Shown piece by piece: positions 49,786 to 57,853 of a DNA stretch of 64,000 bases. The stretch comes from Physcomitrium patens (Eukaryota; Streptophyta; Bryopsida; Funariales; Funariaceae), in NCBI RefSeq assembly GCF_000002425.4, contig NC_037269.1, positions 7,951,067 to 8,015,066 on the forward strand. The letters are read 5' to 3'. The translations under genes and the position numbers were made by a program. A model generated the notes under the pieces. It did not search any database. It was not told the DNA's origin and saw nothing but the letters and a program-made list of their open reading frames with translations. Positions within the stretch are counted from its first letter, which is position 1, and each line of letters begins with the position of its first letter.

Positions 49786-50817
49786 AATGTTTTGAAGCAT
49801 TACTATCTTTGTTGTGGCAGTGGATGTCTACTTCAGTACAAAGTTCTTTGGAAAGATTATTCCATTCATGATGTAATGTAGGAACTTGTACAAAACCTCA
49901 CTCGTTGCCAAGAAATAATTGAGAAATACCATTGGGAGCGAAACGAGGACGTTCTGCATTAATGGAAGGGAATTAACTATAATAGGATATAGATAAGATA
50001 ATTATATAGATAATTAGAACCATGGAATTTTTTAGAATTGGGATTAGGTTAGTGGACTAGGTAGGACCCAGTGTAGGACATTCTAAAAAAATTAAGGCAG
50101 TTATTTAGGTGTGGCCTACCATAGAATCTTCTAAAAAATAAAATTTAAGGTGGTTATTTAGGTGGAGTCCACTACTTAATAACATTCTAGAAAGTCTAGG
50201 ATAGTAGGACAAGGTATAAATAAGACTGACCAGGGCCTTTTGGGGCATTTGGTCAGGTATGGCTTTGGACCCTTTCTCTTAGTAAAGTTTGGTTCTACAT
50301 CTTTCTGTTTTGTTTCTATTTTCTCAGTTTTGTCTTTCATGTCTTATTTTGTTTAATTCTGTTCAGTTTAGTTTTGGTCTGTTTTATCCTATTTTATAAA
50401 GAGGCCTTATGTTGTTGTGGATTAGAAGAAACTTGGATTTTTGAGATAGTCTAGTCTTATTTTAGGTATAACATATTGATGAAAGATTGTGTATATATTT
50501 TGGTGACGAAGGCTCTCATGTTTCTAGATGCTCGTTATTACTTTTGTAACCAAATAGCACTTATATTTTTATTGCAAGTTAGATATTGAAGAAATGAAAA
50601 ACATGATTGTTTGTTTATTTTGTTATATGTATTAATATCTGTTAGTTTTGTATTTGTATCTCTTAGTAGCAAGAAAAGAAATTAAAGAAGTAGCCAAGAT
50701 TTGGTGTGTTTCATGTTGCTTTTTTTCAGAGGAGGGATTGAAGAGCAACTAACTAGAGCTAGAAAGTAGTTTACTAAAACTTAACTTATTGATGAGTTTC
50801 CATGTTGTCTTGATGGA

Positions 50818-50824
50818 TTTTTTT

Positions 50825-50861
<37 letters not shown>
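50818..50861 (+). repeat. Poly-T tract followed by (ATT)n
   Basis: About 19 T, then about eight ATT triplets, at the right edge of the AT-rich island. Confidence 0.9.
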
Positions 50862-51162
50862 CCTCATTACTTTTGTGAGCTAAACTAGGTATATTGTAAA
50901 TGTATATATATATGTAGAATGTAATGATGGAGATTACGCTTCACATATTATTGTAGTTTAGTGAGAGTATTGGACTACAAATTATAACTTCTATGGATTT
51001 GGATAGCGGTTATTAAGATCTCTGCAGATGCTGAAATTTCATCGACAATTGAAGGCAATGAAAATGTTTTAGAGCCTTACCACAGTTTTAAATGTAAGAG
51101 ACTATTCTTCATGTTCTTTTCATGTCTTTACATCTAACTGGATGTGTTAGGGACATAGTCCT

Positions 51163-51350
51163 TAGAACCTTCTAGAGACAAGTTTCTAGAACCTTCTAGA
51201 GACAAGTTTCTAGAACCTTCTAGAAGCAAGTCTCTAGAACCTTCTAGAAGCTTCTTAGTTGGTAGAAGATATTAGGGACATAGTCCTTAGAACCTTCTAG
51301 AGATAAGTTTCTAGAACCTTCTAGAAGTAAGTCTCTAGAACCTTCTAAAA
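51163..51350 (+). promoter_or_regulatory. Array of heat shock elements in the F LTR
   Basis: Alternating GAA and TTC modules at the 5-base spacing bound by heat shock factors. The best runs are 51184-51196 (three modules), 51208-51225 (four: TTC, GAA, TTC, GAA) and 51237-51254 (four: GAA, TTC, GAA, TTC). Further three-module runs follow in the duplicated half up to about 51350. All lie upstream of the TATA box. The same array is present in the 3' LTR (about 56905-57075). Confidence 0.8.
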
Positions 51351-51396
51351 GCTTCCTAGTTAGTAGAAGTTGCTTGTGAAGTTTCCTAAATAAGAG

Positions 51397-51440
51397 TATA
51401 TATTGGAATCGAGGCTGAAGAGTTCTTCAGTCTCGACAAC
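51397..51440 (+). promoter_or_regulatory. TATA box and predicted RNA start of element F
   Basis: TATATAT at 51397-51403. The usual spacing of about 30 bases places the transcript start near 51429, exactly where AGTCTCGACAA begins. In the 3' LTR the 17-base difference lies between the TATA box and this sequence, so the spacing there is shorter. Confidence 0.55.
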
Positions 51441-51566
51441 ACATCTCTTAGAGCTCTAGCTCACCTCTCTAGTGTTGTTCTTGTATTCATTTGATTAATC
51501 TAGTTCTTGTAAGTTCTTCTTGAATTTCTTGTTAGATCTCGAGTCTGTATTTCTGTGTCCGTGACA

Positions 51567-51606
51567 GTTTGTCGAGACCTCACTCACCTCAGATATCAGA
51601 GTTAGT
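51567..51606 (+). other. Primer site region of element F (self-complementary)
   Basis: TTGTCGAGAC (51569-51578), two bases after the LTR end, is the exact complement of GTCTCGACAA (51430-51439) near the predicted RNA 5' end. This is the arrangement used by Tf1-type self-priming elements. A weaker initiator-tRNA-like GATATCAGAG lies at 51592-51601 but is about 25 bases from the LTR, further than usual. Confidence 0.6.
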
Positions 51607-51846
51607 TACTTCCTCGTTAGAGTACGAATTATCCCTCTGCTTGGAAGTGTACTAGCATTTTAGAGGTTGCGGATTACCCTCCTCTACACTAATACTTCTT
51701 TTGTTACAATATTAGAGTCTTATTCTTCTTGGAGAGAGTGGATTACCCTTTTTCTTGAAGCTCTTAAGGCATTTTAGAGGTTGCAGAGTACCCTCCTCTA
51801 AACCAATATTGTCTTCTTGTAGAGTCATTTTTATCTTTGTTTTAGA

Positions 51847-52872
51847 ATGGCTGGAGGCCAAGACATTAGTATGACGGAAAGTTTGGAGTCCAAGTTGGAT
51901 GCTATCATGAATGCCCTCGCTACGTTATCGCAAAGAATTGTACAGATTGAAGGAGTGATGGCAAGGCTTCATAATGATGGAGCATCTGGGATGGCAAAAT
52001 CTAGGTTGCACCAACCTCAAACTTCTGTACTTAGAGAAGCAATTTTGCCTCAAGTTCGACAAGCACCACTGGTTCTACAACATAAGGAGCCCCGAGTTAG
52101 CCTTCCGGACAAGTTTGATGGTACGCATTCCAAGTTTCGAGGATTCGTCAATCAAATCAGGTTGATAACAGTTTTACAGCCCAAACGCTATCCAACGGAG
52201 GAATCACGTGTTGGGCTTGTTGGAACCTTACTTACAAGAAAAGCTCTATCATGGTCTGCTCCTTTGTTTGAGAAACGATCGTCCATACTAAACAACTTTG
52301 AAACCTTTTTGGAGGCGTTTGCGAAATCATTTGGTGAACACGATAAGATTCGATGGACTACAACAAAGATTCGGTCACTACGACAAGGAATGCGCTCTAC
52401 ATCAGTCTATGCATCGAACTTCAGGCAATTAGCATGCGACATCAATTGGGACGAAGAAGCGTTGATGAGTCAATTCTATTGGGGTTTAAGGGATGATGTG
52501 AAGGATTTGTTGTTAACTCTTTCTGATCCACAAACGCTCAACAAAGCTATTAGCCAAGTTGTGAAGTGCGATAATTGCCTATTCCAATGCCACCAAGACC
52601 AACGTTTAAGATAGCATTCGGTTCGCCATGCTCCAACTATGTCGGCAAGCAACGTGAATTCACATTCAGAGGTAGAAGACATGCAAATTGATGTGGTACG
52701 TATCAAATCTCTTATCCTAGAAGAAAAAAAGCGGTGTATAGATGAAGGTCTATACTTGTATTGCGGTGAAGAAGGCCAAAAAGTTGGAAACTGCTTCAAG
52801 AAGCAAAATCAACGTATTATCAAGACTAGGGGTGCGTTTGTTCAGGAAAACGAGGATGCCCAGCCACAATAG
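51847..52872 (+). CDS. Element F gag region
   Basis: A 255-codon frame opens at 51847 with a leucine-rich coiled-coil-like start (ESLESKLDAIMNALATLSQR). It is followed by the capsid-type core KFDGTHSKFRGFVNQIRLI and LRQGMRSTSVYASNFRQLA. The following part (52639-52872) contains a zinc-knuckle-like CGEEGQKVGNCF. Gag packages element RNA. It is part of a virus-like element and regarded as a fossil; there are one or a few breaks in this part. Confidence 0.8.
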
Positions 52873-52877
52873 GAACC

Positions 52878-55800
52878 GTGCGGCTGGATAGTGAAATATC
52901 GCAACAACAACCAGGTTCTTTTCTTTCCGCTCAACTTGCCTTTTGCTTTACAATTCCTTTGCTTATTGGCCCTCAGAAATTGAGAACCTTAGCATTATTA
53001 GATTCAGGAGCATCTGCTTGTTTCTTAGATGAAGAATTTGCGAAGTGTCATAAGATCCCTTTAGTACAAAAATCCAAACCTGTTCATGTTGAGGTCATAG
53101 ATGGGCGACCTTTATTGTCTGGTAGTGTCACCCATGAATCATAACCTATAGAAGTGATGTTTAAGGGCCATAGTAGCCATATTATTTTTAATATTATTAG
53201 AACCCCATCAAATCCTGTTATTCTTGGTCTTTGTTGGTTGAAAAAGCATAATCCATCCATAGATTGGAGGTTGCGGAAGATGACCTTTCCCACAAAATCA
53301 CCCAAGAGTAAGCCTAGTAGAAAACCCCGAATAGAGAAATCCTTATTCATTGGAGCAAGAGCGTTTATAAGATCGTCTAAGGAAGGCACACCATTTGTCA
53401 TTTATGCGGCTCCAACTACCATGGAGAAGATCTCGACAACAAGTAAACCTGAGCAATATAAGGATTTTAAAGATGTGTTTCAAAAGAAGAATGCTGACAT
53501 GCAACTGGAACACTGACCATATGATTGCGCCATAGACTTGCAGGAAAGAGCACAACCGCCTTTTGGCCCAATCTACAATCTATCGCAGATGGAGTTCGTA
53601 GAGTTGCGGAAGTACATGGACGAGAATCTAGCGAAGAACTTCATCCGTCATTCAAAATTGTCAGCTGGAACACCCATCTTATTTGTGAAGAAGAAAGATG
53701 GCTCGTTGCAGATGTGCGTAGACTATCGAGGCCTCAACAAGGTAACAAAGAAGAATTGTTATCCGTTACACTTGATTTCTGGTCTCTTAGAATAACTTGG
53801 ACGTGCAAGGATCTTTACAAAAATTGATCTAAGGGGAGCTTACAACCTCGTACAAATCAAGGAAGGAGATGAGTGGAATACAACGTTTCGTACAAGGTAT
53901 GGCCATTTTGAGTATAATGTCATGCCCTTTGGTCTTACCAATGCTCCAGCGGTCTTTCAACATATGTTGAATGACATTTTTCAAGAGCACCTTGACGATT
54001 TTGTTGTCATCTATTTGGATGATATTTTGATATTCTCCAAAAATGAAGAAGAGCATGAAAATCACGTTCATTTGGTCTTGGAGAAACTACCTGAGCGAGG
54101 ACTATATGCCAAGTTGGAGAAGTGTTTATTTCACTAACTAGAGATGGAGTTTCTGGGATTTGTTGCGACTACGGAAGGCTTGAAGATGGACCCCAAGAAG
54201 GTGGAATCAATCGACTCCTGGGAGGTTCTGAAGACGATTAGAGACGTACAATGCTTTCTTGGTTTTGCCAACTTCTATTGGATCCTCATCAAGAATTACT
54301 CTCAAGTTGCTGCTCCTCTCACTTGATTGACATACAAAGATAAGCTGGAATGAGGACCTCTAGCGGAGAAGGCGTTTCAAGACCTGAAGACCGCATTTAC
54401 TACGGCTCCAATCTTGGTACATCCAGAATTTACAAAGGCCTTTTATTTAGAAACTGATGCTTCGGATTTTGCTTTGGGAGCTGTACTTTCACAAAGGGGA
54501 GAAGACAAGAAGCTCCATCCGGTTGCATTCTATTCTCGAAAGTTCTCTACTGCTAAAATTAATTATGAGATCCACGATAAGGAACTTCTTGCTATAGTGG
54601 ATTCTTTCCAAGAATGGCGTCACTTTCTTGAAGGAGCTGCATACCCAATGACCGTATATACAGATCACAAGAATTTGGAATATTTCATATCGGCTCGAGT
54701 TTTAAATCGAGATCAAGCTCGGTGGAATATTTTGCTATCTAGGTTCGATTTTGTTATCACTTATCGATTTAAAAAGCAGCAAGGACTATTTGATGCCTTA
54801 TCGAGGAGATCGTATCTTGTACCAAAGGTTGGAGAAGTAGTGTTTGATCAACAATGTATGACATTATTGAAGCCAGAGCAATTTCACCTTTACGCTACTA
54901 TTATGCCATTTGATGGTGACTTCCTGAATCAGGTACGTGCCGTAACCATTGAAGATTCAGTAGCCATTGATATTAAGCAGCGTGCCAATGACGACAAATT
55001 CAAGGTGGAGGGAGATCTTTTATACTTTGAGGAGCGATTGTATATCCCAAAAGGACCAGCACGACTCCGAGTTCTTCAATCTCGCCACGATTTTCCAGTT
55101 GGATGACATTTTGGATTCAACAAGACCTTGGAGCTTATTTCTGGAGATTTTTGGTGGCCCCAAATGTGGAAAGATGTGAAAGATTTTGTCCTCTCCTGCG
55201 ACATCTATTCAAGATCCAAGAATCCTGGGCATCACCCTTATGGACTCCTACAGCCATTGTCGATTCCACGTCGACTATGGTCTTCAATTTCCATGGACTT
55301 CATCACGGACTTGCTATCATCGAACTCATTTGACAGCATCTTTGTCGTAGTAGATCGGCTTACAAAGATGGCACACTTTGTCCCTTGCAAGAAGACATCG
55401 TCTAGTGAAGTCTTAGCAAGGCTCTTTCTCGATAATGTGTATCAATATCATGGACTACCAGATGATATCGTATCAGATCGAGGAACCCAATTTGTATCAA
55501 AGTTTTGGAGATCTCTCTTTGAGATACTGAAGGAGGATATCAAGCTTTCTTCGACTTTTCATCCTCAAACTAATGGCCAAACGGAACGGGTGAACCAAGT
55601 CTTGGAACAATACTTACGATGCAGCATCAACTATCAGCAAGACGATTGGACCACATATCTGCCGCTAGCCGAGTTTGCATATAACAACACCTTCCATACG
55701 TCGATTCAATACACACCATTCTTTTCCAACTATGGGTATCATCCGAAGCTTGATTTATTGAGTCCGTTAACAAATAACAATCCAGCAGCTAAAGGATTTG

Positions 55801-55900
55801 CGAAACAATTATCAGAGCTTTAAAGTATGTTGAAGCTTCAATTATAATCTGCTCAAGAATCCTACAAGGCGTTTGCAGATAGATTTCGAAATCAAGCACC
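52878..55900 (+). pseudogene. Element F pol region
   Basis: Protease lies at about 52980-53050 (ALLDSGASACFLDEEF, with the catalytic DSGA). Reverse transcriptase is at about 53540-54330, with the YLDDILIFS catalytic box near 54010. RNase H is at 54414-54830 (FYLETDASDFALGAVLSQ, YTDHKNLEYF). Integrase is at about 55100-55830: MDFITDLL with the first catalytic Asp, VSDRGTQF with the second, and HPQTNGQTERVNQVLEQYL with the catalytic Glu. All key catalytic motifs are still legible. The pol region has a handful of breaks. Confidence 0.85.
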
Positions 55901-55970
55901 TACTTTCAAAATTAGAGATAAAGCATGGCTTCTTCGACGGAATATCAAGACTAAGCAACCATGTGATAAC

Positions 55971-56345
55971 TTGGACTATCGAAGATTGGGACCATTTATC
56001 ATCCAGAAGCAAATCAATCTAGTGGCGTACCGTTTGGAATTACTGGCTTTTATGAAGGTACATCCAGTCTTTCATGTTTTTCTGTTGGAACCTTATCGAG
56101 AGTCATCTTTTTTTGGAAGAGTGCAATGTCCACCACCTAGTATTGAGATCGAGAACCACGAGGAATACGAGATTGAAAAGGTGCTGGATTCATGGCGAAG
56201 GTGGGACAAGTTGGAGTATCTTGTTCATTGGTGCGGCTACGACATTAATGAGCAAACGTGGGAGTCAGCTGAAAATCTTGCCAATGCGCCGCAAAAGGTA
56301 CAGAAGTTTCATCAACAACATCCTCATAAATCTAAGCCGGTTTGA
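55971..56345 (+). pseudogene. Element F integrase C-terminus and chromodomain
   Basis: GPFIIQ and FMKVHPVFHVFLLEPY form the integrase C-terminal module. A chromodomain follows: YEIEKVLDSWRRWDKLEYLV, then HWCGYDINEQTWESAENL. Chromodomains in this lineage direct integration to marked chromatin. The aromatic-cage-type positions Y, W and W are present. Confidence 0.85.
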
Positions 56346-56611
56346 CGACATCTTTCTTCTGAAGCTTGCTCATCCAAGAATATAAGAAAGGAGGAGAGCA
56401 CCACCAAAATTTGTAGTTGATATAGTTATTTTCTCCAAGATAAAATAGAATTTTTTTAGTAGCCATAGTTTGGTCCTCTGATATGGATAGCTAAGAGATA
56501 GATACTATGCTAGTCAGATTATCTCAACCGACTAGCTCACGAAGGCGACTCCAAGATAAAGAATCGCCTACACCATGACGACGACGGAGGATACCGAGTA
56601 ACCGATCACTG

Positions 56612-56836
56612 GTGATTGTATTTGAGTCCGAGCCTGCTTATGATGGTCAGCTAGAAGGCGTGTTTGTAGGACAATTTCACAATGAGGATACGGAAGTTCA
56701 TGCTTGGTCAGAAGTTGAAAGAGTGGGCTACTACCATTGGCTTCAAGGATCGATGAACCACTTGCCTCGTGAACAACAATTGGAGTTCATAGCAGATGTT
56801 ATGCGACAGATCTTCATTTTCTTGCGTTGGTACTGA
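56612..56836 (+). CDS. Element F small extra frame after pol
   Basis: A 74-codon frame lies between the chromodomain and the 3' LTR (MIVFESEPAYDGQLEGVFVG, then WSEVERVGYYHWLQGSMNHL and a hydrophobic, aromatic end). The acidic, aromatic-rich composition differs from the pol proteins, and I recognise no domain. Chromoviruses usually end with the chromodomain, so this is either an extra gene, a remnant of a captured host exon, or chance. Confidence 0.4.
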   Translation: MIVFESEPAYDGQLEGVFVGQFHNEDTEVHAWSEVERVGYYHWLQGSMNHLPREQQLEFIADVMRQIFIFLRWY

Positions 56837-56886
56837 TTAACAACAACATTGCTTCTCAGAGACCTCAAAGCTAAAGGAGGGGGTGA

Positions 56887-57267
56887 TGTTAGGGACATAG
56901 TCCTTAGAACCTTCTAGAGACAAGTTTCTAGAACCTTCTAGAAGCAAGTCTCTAGAACCTTCTAGAAGCTTCTTAGTTGGTAGAAGATATTAGGGACATA
57001 GTCCTTAGAACCTTCTAGAGATAAGTTTCTAGAACCTTCTAGAAGCAAGTCTCTGGAACCTTCTAAAAGCTTCCTAGTTGGTAGAAGTTGCTTAAGAAGT
57101 TTCTTAAATAGGAATATATATTGGAATCGAGTCTCGACAACACATCTCTTGGAGTTCTAGCTCACTTCTTTCGTGTTGTTTTTGTATTCATCTGATTAAT
57201 CTAGTTCTTGCCAGTTCTTCTTGAACTTCTTGTTAGATCTCGAGTTTGTATTTGTGTGTCCGTGACA
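56887..57267 (+). repeat. 3' LTR of element F
   Basis: This matches 51145-51566 apart from one missing 24-base heat-element unit and a missing 17-base segment after the TATA box. It is followed by the GGATG target duplication. Confidence 0.93.
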
Positions 57268-57302
57268 GGATGTGGTATTTATGCATTGTTGAACAAATGC
57301 TC

Positions 57303-57402
57303 NNNNNNNNNNNNNNNNNNNNNNNNNNNNNNNNNNNNNNNNNNNNNNNNNNNNNNNNNNNNNNNNNNNNNNNNNNNNNNNNNNNNNNNNNNNNNNNNNN
57401 NN
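57303..57402. other. Assembly gap (100 N)
   Basis: Exactly 100 N, the conventional placeholder for a gap of unknown size. It sits 35 bases after the end of element F. Sequence on either side need not be adjacent in the genome. Confidence 0.98.
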
Positions 57403-57853
57403 TTTTTTGTATATGCTAGGGTTGTTATTCATGTGCTTGACTGGCATGTTGAGGCTCTTGTTGTGTATCGATGGATGCAAAGTTAGTCGTGTTTTATTGC
57501 AGGTGGTTCTATTTGGTGTAATTGGGCATCCACAATTCCAACCGGGATGTTGATGATTGTATACTTGGATGCTTGTTAGCAGGTTGTGACTTCCCAACGA
57601 AACATGTATGAAAGTTACATGTACAGATTGTTACATGTACATAACCATAACTTAACAATTGAGCAAATCGAGGCTGTACACTCAAGGTGTTCCAGGGCCG
57701 TAAAGCAGGCATGTAGTCTATCAACCTCAGAGCCCTGCTTTTGTGAGCAAGAGCTTTAGCTTAATTTTTTTGGGTCCAATTTTGGTTGAGGAAGAGTTGC
57801 GGCTTGCTTGTGAGCTATCAGTGCCGGATATTCTAAGTTTGTATTACCCGAAG
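57403..57853. other. Short intergenic stretch between gap and copia element
   Basis: About 450 bases of ordinary composition with no recognisable gene or repeat. Confidence 0.45.

Larger units (their letters stand above)
47481..50790 (+). mobile_element. Element C: 3' end of a broken chromovirus, split by a B LTR
   Basis: The C-terminal integrase region (about 47520-47700: LALRWLGPFRIS, LKLLPHIWIHLVFYVLQLKK) runs into the start of a chromodomain (YEVDNV), which is interrupted at 47764 by a solo family-B LTR. The rest of the chromodomain resumes at 49791 (QYKVLWKDYSIHD, NLTRCQEIIEKYH). Downstream, 49980 to about 50790 looks like its 3' LTR: a TATAAATA at 50215 is followed by a pyrimidine-rich leader and no coding sequence. 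The 5' part is missing or unrecognisable. Broken; moderate age. Confidence 0.7.
51145..51566 (+). repeat. 5' LTR of element F
   Basis: Starts TGTTAGGGACATAGTCC and ends GTCCGTGACA. A block starting TTAGGGACATAG is present twice (51147 and 51269), making an internal duplication of about 122 bases. A TATA box (TATATAT) lies at 51397-51403. Confidence 0.93.
51145..57267 (+). mobile_element. Element F: young Ty3 chromovirus with heat-element LTRs
   Basis: LTRs lie at 51145-51566 (422 bases) and 56887-57267 (381 bases), both TG...CA. Perfect GGATG target duplications lie at 51140-51144 and 57268-57272. The internal order is gag, protease, reverse transcriptase, RNase H, integrase, chromodomain, then a small extra frame. 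The LTRs differ mainly by one 24-base repeat unit and one 17-base segment, with few substitutions, so it is the youngest element in the window. The composition is close to that of genes. A 10-base stretch just inside the 5' LTR is complementary to the predicted RNA start, suggesting self-priming. The integrase segment FFSNYGYHPKL resembles the Tf1/sushi type. Nearly whole in layout, with a handful of breaks. Confidence 0.92.

Noticed and set aside
57196-57597. Open frames running through the N block on both strands
   Set aside because: They are open only because N codons are not stops; the sequence on either side has no coding signal.
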